Origin: Bacillota bacterium
GTDB taxonomy: Bacteria > Bacillota_A > Clostridia > Lachnospirales > Lachnospiraceae
Reading direction: 5' to 3'
Length of the DNA stretch: 7,123 nt
NCBI GenBank assembly: GCA_023443925.1
Contig: JAEZSL010000078.1
Coordinates: 1 to 7,123 of the forward strand
Positions 1-6,409 of the stretch are shown piece after piece. Made by a program: the position numbers and the translations under genes. Within the stretch, counting starts at the first letter, position 1. Each line of letters starts with the position of its first letter. The notes under the pieces were generated by a model. That model saw only the letters and a list, made by a program, of their open reading frames with translations, was not told the origin of the DNA and searched no databases.

Positions 1-40
1 TTCTCGACAATTAATATCATAAAGAAAAACTGTATGTTTG

Positions 41-73
41 GGAAGTAGGGATTTTAATCTCTACTTCCTTTTT
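41..73 (+). terminator. Rho-independent terminator of an upstream transcript
   Basis: GGAAGTAG (41-48) pairs perfectly with CTACTTCC (61-68). The stem continues inward through one G-T pair and G-C, A-T and T-A pairs, giving about 12 bp closed by a four-base loop near 53-56. A run of five T follows at 69-73. No gene inside the window ends here, so it must close a transcript that begins to the left of the window. Confidence 0.85.
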
Positions 74-130
74 GGTTTACATAACTAAAATATCTAATTA
101 TTGTGCCAACTAAAATTTTACACTAACCCT

Positions 131-322
131 GAAATCAGGAAAAAATAAATGTCATGAAATCAAGAAAAATTAATGTCATGAAATCAAGAAAAATAAATGT
201 TATGAAATCAGGAAAAATTAAATGTAATGAAGTCAACAAAGATCAAATGTCATGAAAAGGAGAAAATTTAATTTCACGATATGAAGAAAAATTAATATCA
301 TGAAATCAAGTAAATTACATAT
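131..322. repeat. Array of about eight degenerate 24-25 bp tandem repeats
   Basis: Units begin at about 131, 156, 180, 204, 229, 254, 278 and 302. They follow the pattern GAAATCARGAAAAATWAATGTCAT, with lengths of 25, 24, 24, 25, 25, 24 and 24 and an incomplete last copy. Units 1 to 4 are closely alike and units 5 to 8 are more diverged. Most junctions create the palindrome TCATGA or a near match, so a dyad recurs about every 24-25 bp. Similar sequence (ATTAATATCAT) also occurs at 10-20, before the terminator. There are no unique spacers, so this is not a CRISPR array. Unit lengths of both 24 and 25 and in-frame stops argue against a coding repeat. The array ends about 70 bp upstream of the -35 box of the XRE regulator gene. 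Its function is unknown; it could be a multi-copy protein binding site or a simple slipped-strand expansion. Confidence 0.85.
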
Positions 323-389
323 TAAACAGCAGAATAGTAGTTGAAGAATGAACTCAAATGTGAGTTGAATAAGTGCAAATGACAGATTA

Positions 390-417
390 TTGAATTCGGA
401 TAAGAAATATATATAAT
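390..417 (+). promoter_or_regulatory. Sigma-A-like promoter of the XRE regulator gene
   Basis: TTGAAT (390-395) and a perfect TATAAT (412-417) are separated by 16 bp. The expected transcription start is near 424, which leaves a short leader of about 40 bases before the likely start codon. The GC palindrome CGGCCG at 426-431 stands out in this AT-rich region and sits at the predicted start of the transcript. It could be an operator, for example for autoregulation by the XRE protein, but that is inference. Confidence 0.65.
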
Positions 418-451
418 AGAATCAACGGCCGCTAAAAAAGGAAATTGATAT

Positions 452-456
452 GGAGG
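452..456 (+). promoter_or_regulatory. Ribosome binding site that favours the internal ATG at 465
   Basis: GGAGG is followed by eight bases and then ATG at 465. An in-frame ATG at 450 overlaps this site and has only a weaker AAAGGAA sequence upstream. The protein from 465 begins directly at the usual start of the XRE domain (MTIGKNIKVLR). Position 465 is therefore preferred as the start. Confidence 0.65.
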
Positions 457-464
457 AATTGATA

Positions 465-1376
465 ATGACAATTGGTAAAAATATAAAGGTACTCCGCGAA
501 GGTATGGGTATGACACAGGAACAAATGGCTGCGAAGCTAAATATTTCTTATCAGGCGATAAGCAAATGGGAAAATTCACAAAGTGTTCCGGATACAATGT
601 TATTACCTGCAATCGCAAAGATATGCGGTGTAACAATTGATGAGCTATTTCTGGAAAATCCGGAATGTTATGATAATTTAGCGGGAAAACTTGCAGCAAT
701 TTTTGAAGATACAAAAAAGAAAGAAGATTTTCAATTAGCAGAACTTGCATATAATCGTTTATTTGCTGAGGGTAAGTATAATGCGAAGGATTTGATGGTA
801 TATGGCTATATTAACTGGTATTATGCATGGACTAGTTTTCATATTGCAGAAGATTATTTTAACAAAGCTATGGATATGGCAAAAAGTGAAAAGGACCGTA
901 TTTTCCGGGATGCTTTATCTTGGAAAATATGTCTGAAAGAAGATATGAGACAGATTCAGCCTATGATTAATGAGCTAAAAGAAAAATACGAAGAGAAACC
1001 GGATAGCAAGGTCTTTCGTAATGCATTAATTACGGCGTATTCATGCGCAAAGCAGTATGATGAGGCTGAGCACCTGATAGATAAGGCAATAGCGAAAGGA
1101 CAGAAAGAGTGGTTCTTATATCAAAATAAGGGTGATATTCTTCAATCCCGGAATCAATTAAATGAAGCATTGGCATGTTTTGAAAAAGCGTGGGAAATAG
1201 ATAGTGAAACTTATTGCGATACATTATACTCTTTTATATGCATTTATAAACAACTGGGTAATAAAGAAAAAGCCATCGAATATTGCAAAAAGTGGATCTC
1301 CTGGTATGAAGAACGCGGAGCAATAATTGAAAAAAGGACACCGGAGCGTGAGCTGGAGAAATTGCAAAAGGAATGA
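465..1376 (+). CDS. XRE-family transcriptional regulator with TPR-like C-terminal region
   Basis: This is a predicted cytoplasmic DNA-binding regulator of 303 residues. Residues 4-60 form a classical HTH_3/XRE domain: GKNIKVLREGMGMTQEQMA, then the recognition helix region ISYQAISKWENSQSVPD, then LLPAIAKICGVTIDELF. Residues 70-140 are helical. Residues about 183-284 show TPR-like helix pairs, best seen at 215-247 (WFLYQNKGDILQSRNQLNEA and onward) and 250-281. XRE proteins with TPR-type C-termini commonly sense a peptide or protein partner; the RRNPP quorum-sensing group is the best-known case. This protein's ligand is unknown, and no small secreted peptide gene is visible beside it. It has its own promoter at 390-417. 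The immunity-like gene starts 30 bases after its stop with no terminator between them, so the two are probably co-transcribed. The start at 450 would add five residues (MEELI). The family call is firm; the target genes are not known. Confidence 0.9.
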   Translation: MTIGKNIKVLREGMGMTQEQMAAKLNISYQAISKWENSQSVPDTMLLPAIAKICGVTIDELFLENPECYDNLAGKLAAIFEDTKKKEDFQLAELAYNRLFAEGKYNAKDLMVYGYINWYYAWTSFHIAEDYFNKAMDMAKSEKDRIFRDALSWKICLKEDMRQIQPMINELKEKYEEKPDSKVFRNALITAYSCAKQYDEAEHLIDKAIAKGQKEWFLYQNKGDILQSRNQLNEALACFEKAWEIDSETYCDTLYSFICIYKQLGNKEKAIEYCKKWISWYEERGAIIEKRTPERELEKLQKE

Positions 1377-1406
1377 AATTAATAATGAGAGTTAGAAAGG
1401 AGAATT

Positions 1407-1865
1407 ATGGAATTACCAATCAAAGCATTTTGTCTTAATGGGTATGACGAGAAAATTGAATTAACGATAACGGAAGTTTTTGGTTTTCCGGATAGTACAA
1501 GTTATGAAGGCGGATACGATATAAAAGGTATTCTTGATATTGAGATTGGCTGTTATAAAGTTCATTGCACGGATTTTTATTTAGCAACCGGCATTCTTTA
1601 CCGATTATTAGAGGGTTTAGAGGATTGTTATAAAACATTAAATGGAAAAGCTTACTATAAGCATACTCTTGAACAAGATTTAGAATTTACACTGGAAATG
1701 ACTCATTCAGGCCATGCTTGTGTCACAGGTAAATTTCGTGAAAATCCGGCTGTGGATACTGAACTTATATTTGAAATGGAAACAGATCAGACTTGCATAA
1801 AATCGGTTATTGATGAAATAAAGAAGGTCATGGCTATATTCGGTGGTTATAAAGGCTTTAAATAA
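1407..1865 (+). CDS. Small acidic protein resembling WapI-family immunity proteins
   Basis: The product is a 152-residue soluble protein without signal peptide or membrane segment. The start is supported by AAAGGAG at 1396-1402. The layout is a beta-rich N-terminal part (residues 1-55), a helix at about 58-75 (LATGILYRLLEGLEDCY), a second beta-rich part with a GHACVTGKF strand at 102-110, and a C-terminal helix after a conserved-looking DQT at 127-129. From memory, this layout and length fit the WapI-type immunity family, which neutralises contact-dependent or polymorphic toxins. That assignment is family resemblance, not an alignment. No toxin or WapA/Rhs-like gene is in the window, so it would be an orphan immunity gene. 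It follows the XRE regulator by 30 bases and probably shares its transcript. It ends seven bases before the tail of the convergent AraC gene. A general uncharacterised protein remains possible. Confidence 0.6.
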   Translation: MELPIKAFCLNGYDEKIELTITEVFGFPDSTSYEGGYDIKGILDIEIGCYKVHCTDFYLATGILYRLLEGLEDCYKTLNGKAYYKHTLEQDLEFTLEMTHSGHACVTGKFRENPAVDTELIFEMETDQTCIKSVIDEIKKVMAIFGGYKGFK

Positions 1866-1872
1866 ACCCTGC

Positions 1873-2709
1873 TCAGACTCTTTTTCGAAAAGTATTCGGC
1901 GTATATCCGGTATATTTTTTAAATTGATTCGAAAAGAAAAAGACGTCATTATAGCCAAGGTAAGCTGCAATTTCATCGATTGAAAGTTTATCATCAATCA
2001 ATAAGGACTTAGCCGTATTGATTCGATAATCGATCATGTATTGCAGGGGGGACATCCCGGTTCTTTCTTTAAATATTTTTCGGAAGTTTTCATAACCCAA
2101 ACCAAGTTTATTGATAATCTGTCTGATATTAACACGTTTAAGTGCATATTGATTTAGTAATTCGATGGCTTCATCAATTAATTTGTGTTTCTCTTCCCGT
2201 TGTTTCGTATCGTAAGAATGAATGGTGTATAGAAAGTCAAGTGCCCGCGAAAATATATACGGTAAATCAAAATAGGCAGACTTTTGAAGGCTGATTAAGT
2301 AGTTCTCACAGATATCCAGCAAACCGATTGTAATACCGGGATGAAGGACATGTGCATTGGGGTTAAACATATTTAGTAAACACAGTTCCCTGTAAATATC
2401 CTGATCAATGGATATAAAAAATTCCAGCCACTGTCCGTCATCCTCTACAAGGGTAGAGTGCAGCTCGCCAGGTATTCTTTGAAAGAAACAGCCTTGTTCC
2501 AGTTCCGTTATACTGCCGTCCGGAGCAATAAACTGTCCGGAACCGTTGATAAGCAGTACTCCGGTATAACATTCGGATATTACATTTTTATTCGATTCTG
2601 TTGAGGATTTTTTATGTATAAAACCACAGGAGAGCATACCTTTTTCATCATTATTACCGATTCTTCTAAATACTGTAGTTGTCTTATAATAATTTTCCGG
2701 AATATTCAT
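1873..2709 (-). CDS. AraC-family transcriptional regulator
   Basis: This 278-residue DNA-binding regulator has an N-terminal cupin-like sensing domain (residues about 45-105, including GVLLINGSGQF and LEQGCFFQRIPGELH). A C-terminal AraC domain holds two helix-turn-helix motifs: residues 193-217 (VNIRQIINKLGLGYENFRKIF) and 243-268 (LSIDEIAAYLGYNDVFFFSNQFKKYTG), ending in the typical PNTFRKR. AraC proteins of this shape in Clostridia usually sense sugars or glycan breakdown products and activate a neighbouring gene. The divergent 530-residue gene is therefore the natural target, by inference. The start is placed at 2709 because GGGTGATT lies just upstream (2713-2720, minus strand). The longer in-frame starts at 2727 and 2766 lack a good ribosome binding site, and their extra residues (MVFLFYILVLVFQ) are simply translated promoter repeats. 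I see no clear terminator in the seven bases separating its stop from the immunity-like gene. Confidence 0.92.
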   Translation of the reverse strand: MNIPENYYKTTTVFRRIGNNDEKGMLSCGFIHKKSSTESNKNVISECYTGVLLINGSGQFIAPDGSITELEQGCFFQRIPGELHSTLVEDDGQWLEFFISIDQDIYRELCLLNMFNPNAHVLHPGITIGLLDICENYLISLQKSAYFDLPYIFSRALDFLYTIHSYDTKQREEKHKLIDEAIELLNQYALKRVNIRQIINKLGLGYENFRKIFKERTGMSPLQYMIDYRINTAKSLLIDDKLSIDEIAAYLGYNDVFFFSNQFKKYTGYTPNTFRKRV

Positions 2710-2712
2710 TTC

Positions 2713-2720
2713 AATCACCC
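2713..2720 (-). promoter_or_regulatory. Ribosome binding site deciding the AraC start
   Basis: Read on the minus strand, GGGTGATT lies about four to six bases before ATG at 2709. It matches the GGTGAT part of the extended anti-Shine-Dalgarno complement. The upstream in-frame ATG codons at 2727 and 2766 have no comparable site. Confidence 0.55.
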
Positions 2721-2730
2721 GCTTCATTTG

Positions 2731-2838
2731 AAATACCAAAACTAAAATATAAAACAGAAATACCAAAACTAAATACCAAAACTATATATTAAAACTAAAA
2801 TATCAAAACTAAAATATCAAAACAGAAATACCAAAACA
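2731..2838. repeat. Array of about eight 13-14 bp tandem repeats upstream of the AraC gene
   Basis: The plus-strand consensus is about AAATAYCAAAACT, with units starting near 2731, 2745, 2758, 2771, 2784, 2797, 2811 and 2825. Three adjacent or near copies (2731, 2758, 2771) are identical over AAATACCAAAACT. The others differ by one to three bases, mostly C to T or A within TACC. The array starts only 22 bases upstream of the AraC start codon, so it occupies the promoter or 5' leader of that gene. It is unrelated in sequence to the array at 131-322. Possible roles are repeated binding sites for a regulator or a length-variable tract tuning expression; neither is shown by the sequence. Confidence 0.85.
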
Positions 2839-3124
2839 CACATAATTTTCACCAATAAATATATACCTTTTAGTGAAAACAAGAAGTATTATAAATACAT
2901 AATAAAATAAAAGCTCCAAAATATCAATAAATAAATACCAGATCCTACAATTACAACAGTCTGTAAAATGGTAACTATAATAGCTGCTAATTAGGAAATA
3001 GAAAATCACTTCCCATCTTCGTATCTCCAGATTTGTTGCAGAACCATATGAGGTTAGGAGTGAGGTACTAATTTAATATGATATAAGAGAACGAATATAA
3101 ATTTCGTGTAATTGTTATTATCAC
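2839..3124. other. Divergent AraC/530-residue gene intergenic region
   Basis: Apart from the repeat array and the sites listed separately, this AT-rich stretch holds no gene I can support. A minus-strand GTG-started frame of 66 codons runs through it, but it is low-complexity, lacks a properly spaced ribosome binding site and ends inside the repeat array. I could not find a convincing promoter for the AraC gene on the minus strand. A TATAAT-like box occurs near 2888-2893 without a well-spaced -35 partner. Confidence 0.5.
3054..3107 (+). promoter_or_regulatory. Possible promoter and operator-like dyad for the 530-residue gene
   Basis: TTAGGA (3054-3059) and TATGAT (3077-3082) are separated by 17 bp. 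The -35 box is poor, as expected for an activator-dependent promoter. Just downstream, ACGAA (3091-3095) and TTCGT (3103-3107) form an inverted repeat with a 7-base spacer in the predicted leader. The AraC protein could bind here, but only the geometry supports it. Confidence 0.35.
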
Positions 3125-3133
3125 AAAGGAGGT
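3125..3133 (+). promoter_or_regulatory. Perfect Shine-Dalgarno sequence supporting a TTG start
   Basis: AAAGGAGGT is followed by six bases and then TTG at 3140. No ATG in frame lies close by, so the very strong site identifies TTG as the true start of the next gene. Confidence 0.85.
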
Positions 3134-3139
3134 AACTGA

Positions 3140-4732
3140 TTGCAAAGAAAAATCGTTAATATTATTAATTTTATCCGGGGAGTGGAACCCAGAGATCCGG
3201 AATTAGATCTTTTAGAGCCGGTGGTGAATCAGATCAGGCTATTAAAAGAATATGGTTTAAGCGGAACTTTTCTGATTCAATATGACGCAATGCAAAAAGA
3301 GGAATTTACGAACCTGCTTAGGAAGGAAATGAGCCTAAAGATTGAAATTGGTGCATGGCTTGAGATCGTTCAGCCACTGGCAGAAAAAGCAGGACTTCCC
3401 TGGAGGGGACGTGAAGGCTTTACATGGGATTGGCATGGGCAGGTTGGTTTTTCCGTGGGTTACACTCCAAGAGAAAGAGAAATGTTAGCCGACGTATTTA
3501 TGGAGGATTTTAAAACTACCTTTGGAGAGTATCCTTCTTCGGTTGGATCATGGCTTATAGATGCACATACCTTGTCCTATCTTACTGATAAATACGGAAT
3601 CGTCGCATCCTGCAACTGTAAAGACCAGTGGGGGACGGATGGATATACTCTCTGGGGCGGATACTATGGACAGGCCTATTATCCAAGCAGAAAGAATGTG
3701 TTTACACCGGCGAGGGATAGTAAAACTGGGATTCCGGTGCCTGTTTTCCGTATGTTAGGCAGTGATCCCATCTACCAATATGATGCCGGGCTGAAAAAAG
3801 ATGACGGATATCTTACATCCGAGGTTCAACCTGTAATCACACTGGAACCAGTCTATCCGGTGGGCGGAGGCTCTCCTTCCTGGACCCGGTGGTATTTTAA
3901 TGAGAATTTTAATCAGCCCTGCTTATCCTTTGGCTATACACAGGCTGGTCAGGAAAATAGTTTTGGATGGCAAGCCATGAAAGATGGGATAACGTACCAG
4001 ATTCAGCTTATATCGGAAAAAGCAGGCAGAGGAGAATTAGCTGTTGAAACCTTAAGAGATTCAGGTAAATGGTTTCTGGAGACATATCCGGTAACGCCTT
4101 CCTCATCAATTACTGCTCTAACCGATTGGAAAGAGGAAGATCATAAATCCATATGGTACAATAGCAGATTTTATAGAATTAATTTTTACTGGGAGGGAGA
4201 AAAATTCTGGATTAGGGATTTGTACCGGTTTGATGAGAATTATACGGAAAGGTACCTTACTACAGTCTGCCGGAATGACGATTTTGTCTACGATAATCTG
4301 CCGGTGATGGAGGGTAATCGATGGAGCCGTGGGACAATACGGGCCGGTATCTACCCGGTTAATATAGAGGATGGTGCCACCACATTTTTACGTAATGGTG
4401 CTCCTGTTGTTACGGAATTAGATGAGGAAACCCTGATGATTTCATTGGAGCTGGAGCAAGGCGGACAGTTACAAATTAAATGCGGTCCTGCAAAGGTAGA
4501 ATTATATTTAAATGAAGGAAATGCGGATCATAAACTTGCCCTGAAGTTGTTATGGAGTGAAGAGATTGATATTCCTATAAAAACGGCAGACGAAAGGAAA
4601 CTTCATTATCAACATAATGGATATGCCTATAGCATAAGCTCTGATTTGGGTACGTTTGATAAAACGCAGAAGTCAAATGAATTACTGATTTGCTCTGAAC
4701 AAAATAAGATTATATTGAATTTAATTGACTAA
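3140..4732 (+). CDS. Uncharacterised 530-residue protein, NodB/deacetylase-like barrel candidate
   Basis: I cannot name this family with certainty. It starts at TTG and has no signal peptide or membrane segment, so it is predicted to be cytoplasmic. Residues 1-200 read like the catalytic barrel of the glycoside hydrolase/deacetylase superfamily: a first strand VNIINFIRGVEPRD (6-19), the helix-strand LLKEYGLSGTFLIQYDA (34-50) as in polysaccharide deacetylases, EIGAWLEI (69-76) where those enzymes have the E-I-G-x-H motif, and GSWLIDAHTLSYLTDKYGI (136-154). The usual TFDDG and HxxxH metal ligands are not present, so it is a divergent member or a different enzyme. Residues 155-310 are rich in aromatic residues, Gly and Asp (LWGGYYGQAYYPSR, TLEPVYPVGGGSPSWTRWYF), as in sugar-binding clefts. 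Residues 335-530 are beta-rich and may be a separate domain. The divergent AraC gene and the terminator at 4824-4869 make it a single-gene unit. A role in intracellular glycan processing is inference. Confidence 0.7.
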   Translation: MQRKIVNIINFIRGVEPRDPELDLLEPVVNQIRLLKEYGLSGTFLIQYDAMQKEEFTNLLRKEMSLKIEIGAWLEIVQPLAEKAGLPWRGREGFTWDWHGQVGFSVGYTPREREMLADVFMEDFKTTFGEYPSSVGSWLIDAHTLSYLTDKYGIVASCNCKDQWGTDGYTLWGGYYGQAYYPSRKNVFTPARDSKTGIPVPVFRMLGSDPIYQYDAGLKKDDGYLTSEVQPVITLEPVYPVGGGSPSWTRWYFNENFNQPCLSFGYTQAGQENSFGWQAMKDGITYQIQLISEKAGRGELAVETLRDSGKWFLETYPVTPSSSITALTDWKEEDHKSIWYNSRFYRINFYWEGEKFWIRDLYRFDENYTERYLTTVCRNDDFVYDNLPVMEGNRWSRGTIRAGIYPVNIEDGATTFLRNGAPVVTELDEETLMISLELEQGGQLQIKCGPAKVELYLNEGNADHKLALKLLWSEEIDIPIKTADERKLHYQHNGYAYSISSDLGTFDKTQKSNELLICSEQNKIILNLID

Positions 4733-4823
4733 ATTGGATTATATTATCTAGATTATATCACTGGGAAGAAGAAAGTTTTATGACTTATTAGAAGCTCTCT
4801 TTCTGAAGCTTACATATTATACT

Positions 4824-4869
4824 AAAATCCTCAGAACTCTTGAGAAATCAAGAATTCTGAGGATTTTTT
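4824..4869 (+). terminator. Strong rho-independent terminator after the 530-residue gene
   Basis: AAAATCCTCAGAA (4824-4836) pairs with TTCTGAGGATTTT (4855-4867). After one mismatch, a further six pairs lead to a GAAA tetraloop (4844-4847). Six T follow from 4864 to 4869, partly within the stem. It lies about 90 bases after the stop at 4732. The A-run at the left foot could also give some termination on the minus strand. Confidence 0.93.
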
Positions 4870-5118
4870 GAATATTGTATGATGGATTTTAAAATAGAAG
4901 AAGTAGCGAAGCCTCTATGAAAAAACTAATGTTAAGGTTTGATGAACCAGATCAAATTTTATTATAAAAATGTTTGAGATAGATATGTCATTATGGTATT
5001 GATAAAATAAATAAATAAAATTGCAGTGAGTGTCATAGTAAGAAAGTATAGCGGCTCGCAGTTTATTTGCTAACCTTTTGCATTTTATGACAATCATTAG
5101 AAAAATGAGGGTAGATAA
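4870..5118. other. Gene-poor AT-rich stretch with two tiny abutting reading frames
   Basis: Two short plus-strand frames abut: 4882-4920 (MDFKIEEVAKPL) and 4918-4968 (MKKLMLRFDEPDQILL), overlapping as ATGA. Neither has a convincing ribosome binding site. They could be remnants of a decayed gene, but I recognise neither. GAGGGT at 5107-5112 is the ribosome binding site of the flavodoxin-like remnant. No clear promoter was found. Confidence 0.3.
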
Positions 5119-5371
5119 ATGAAATTTTGTATTCTAATGGGAAGCCCAAGATTAAAAGGCAATACTGCCGAATTGCTAAAGCCATTTATTGCTGAACTTG
5201 AGTTTAACAATGCAGAGTTTACTTACATTACATTGGCTGATAAAAATATTTTACCATGTAAAGGCTGTTATTTTTGTCAAGATATCAGCAACAGATGCTG
5301 TATACACTTATCAAACGCTTACTGCAATGAATGGAGCTAAAATATTTGCACAAAGTCTTTTGATGAGGTGA
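5119..5371 (+). pseudogene. Decayed flavodoxin-like / iron-sulfur flavoprotein reductase
   Basis: The first 57 or so codons are a typical N-terminus of the NADPH-dependent FMN reductase/flavodoxin-like family. They contain an FMN phosphate-binding loop GSPRLKGNTAELL (residues 8-20) and a cysteine cluster CKGCYFC (47-53) of the kind seen in iron-sulfur flavoproteins. After QDIS the frame degenerates (NRCCIHLSNAYCNEWS) and stops at 5340. In another frame, coding-like sequence continues at 5303-5368 (TYQTLTAMNGAKIFAQSLLM), which reads like a later part of such a protein. Intact members have roughly 180-250 residues, so most of the middle and the end is missing. An internal deletion plus frameshift explains this best. 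The ribosome binding site (GAGGGT) is intact, so a 73-residue fragment could still be made. It is unlikely to be an active enzyme. Confidence 0.75.
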
Positions 5372-5481
5372 TAGACATATATATTTGAAGAATCAAGACT
5401 TTTAAGGAGTTTATTTCAGGATTCAATTGTATGCATGCACAAACTTGACATATGTAAAAGCAGCGCAGAATAGGGGGATAA

Positions 5482-6300
5482 ATGATACAGGTTAGTAAAA
5501 ACATAAAAATAAAAGATATAGTGAATATCATAAATGAAAAATCACCAAGTGTTTCCGGTATTGTAAATCAGGAGTGCAAAGGGAAATTGTGGGTGGATAA
5601 CATTCATAAGCCAAGAATTGCAATTGCAGAGTCCTTTGCAACCGGGAGTTTTTATTTTCTAGGAATATATGAAACCAAGGAAGACTTTGCAAATTTAAAA
5701 GCTTTTCTTGAAAACGATTTATTCATTTTATTAAAGAAAAATGGATATACTTGTTTTGAATTCTCAATAGAAAGCGAAATCCTTCATAAAAATATATTGG
5801 AAATATTTAAAGACAAAGCTATTCAGACAGAAAAAGAGTATTCCTTCAGGATAAATACAATACCGAAAGCAAAACAGAGCATTCCTAATGGATATCAATT
5901 AAGAAAAGTCGATAATACTCTCTGGAATAGGCTGTTACAGGGCAAATATCAAAATGAGGAGCTCCTTAAAATACGATTGCTGGAATCTTGGCATTCCTTT
6001 GATGAATTTATGAGTAAGAGCGTTGCATATTGTACTATTTTGGATAATAGAATTGTTGCAGTTTTGGTTGGAACCGCTTCCTTTAATAAAGTAATAGTAA
6101 TCGATATTGAAACAGAAGAAAGACATAGAAGAATGGGATTGGCCTATGGAATGGCAGTAGAATTTATAACTGATTGCCTGAAAACGAAATATATTCCCCA
6201 ATGGGATTGTGTTGAATCAAATCCAAATTCTTATAATCTGGCGAAGAAATTAGGGTTTGAGAAAATTCGTGAAAACACAGTCTACTGGTTTAATATTTAG
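5482..6300 (+). CDS. GNAT-family N-acetyltransferase
   Basis: This 272-residue cytoplasmic protein is predicted to transfer an acetyl group from acetyl-CoA to an amine substrate that I cannot identify. The GNAT core is in the C-terminal half. A strand VAYCTILDNRIVAVLVGT (181-198) is followed by VIVIDIETEERHRRMGLAYG (204-223), whose RxxGxA (R216, G219, A221) is the acetyl-CoA pyrophosphate loop. Then comes WDCVESNPNSYNLAKKLGF (241-259), with the typical Asn-xx-Ser and LGF. The N-terminal half is a separate, GNAT-like but non-catalytic region, as in the two-part Firmicutes GNAT_acetyltran group (the ZmaR-related family). That subgroup is inferred from length and layout. The ribosome binding site is AGGGGG at 5472-5477. 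A perfect TTGACA occurs at 5445-5450, but its -10 partner is poor. The gene is complete. Confidence 0.88.
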   Translation: MIQVSKNIKIKDIVNIINEKSPSVSGIVNQECKGKLWVDNIHKPRIAIAESFATGSFYFLGIYETKEDFANLKAFLENDLFILLKKNGYTCFEFSIESEILHKNILEIFKDKAIQTEKEYSFRINTIPKAKQSIPNGYQLRKVDNTLWNRLLQGKYQNEELLKIRLLESWHSFDEFMSKSVAYCTILDNRIVAVLVGTASFNKVIVIDIETEERHRRMGLAYGMAVEFITDCLKTKYIPQWDCVESNPNSYNLAKKLGFEKIRENTVYWFNI

Positions 6301-6350
6301 TCAGGTACAATGAAATAGTTATTTAATAAGATTACCGGATAAGGTAAAAT

Positions 6351-6374
6351 GTAACCAGATAAATATTTAGTTAC
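6351..6374 (+). promoter_or_regulatory. Small hairpin between the acetyltransferase and Nudix genes
   Basis: GTAAC (6351-6355) pairs with GTTAC (6370-6374). After one mismatch, AGAT can pair with ATTT around an AAAT loop. Just before it, TTACC (6332-6336) and GGTAA (6343-6347) make another small dyad. No T-run follows, so neither is a standard terminator. They may be operator-like sites or chance in AT-rich DNA. Confidence 0.25.
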
Positions 6375-6409
6375 CAAATTGTAATAAGAAAATATCGAGG
6401 AGTGAACAA

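Noticed and set aside
83..94. Match AACTAAAATATC shared with the array at 2731-2838
   Set aside because: A single 12-base match in very AT-rich DNA. The neighbouring bases do not continue the repeat.
154..254. 33-codon frame through the repeats (MKSRKINV repeated)
   Set aside because: Only two units are 24 bp and stay in frame. The 25-bp units break the pattern and stops follow. There is no proper ribosome binding site, so it is a by-product of the repeat.
131..322. CRISPR array
   Set aside because: Units abut directly without unique spacers, are degenerate, and no cas gene is present.
1880..1892. CTTTT-TCG-AAAAG as a bidirectional terminator between convergent genes
   Set aside because: Only five weak base pairs with no GC stem, and it lies within the AraC coding end.
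2710..2766. Longer AraC start at 2766 or 2727
   Set aside because: The added residues are translated repeat units, and no ribosome binding site supports those ATG codons, unlike 2709.
2809..3009. 66-codon hydrophobic minus-strand frame as a small membrane protein
   Set aside because: It starts at GTG without a correctly spaced ribosome binding site, is AT-driven low-complexity sequence, and ends inside the tandem repeats.
4915..5097. Minus-strand 60-codon frame
   Set aside because: No recognisable protein features, biased to AT-rich codons, and no ribosome binding site support.
5445..5473. TTGACA as promoter of the acetyltransferase gene
   Set aside because: The -35 is perfect, but the expected -10 position reads GAATAG, and the start would fall almost on the ATG, leaving no room for the ribosome binding site.
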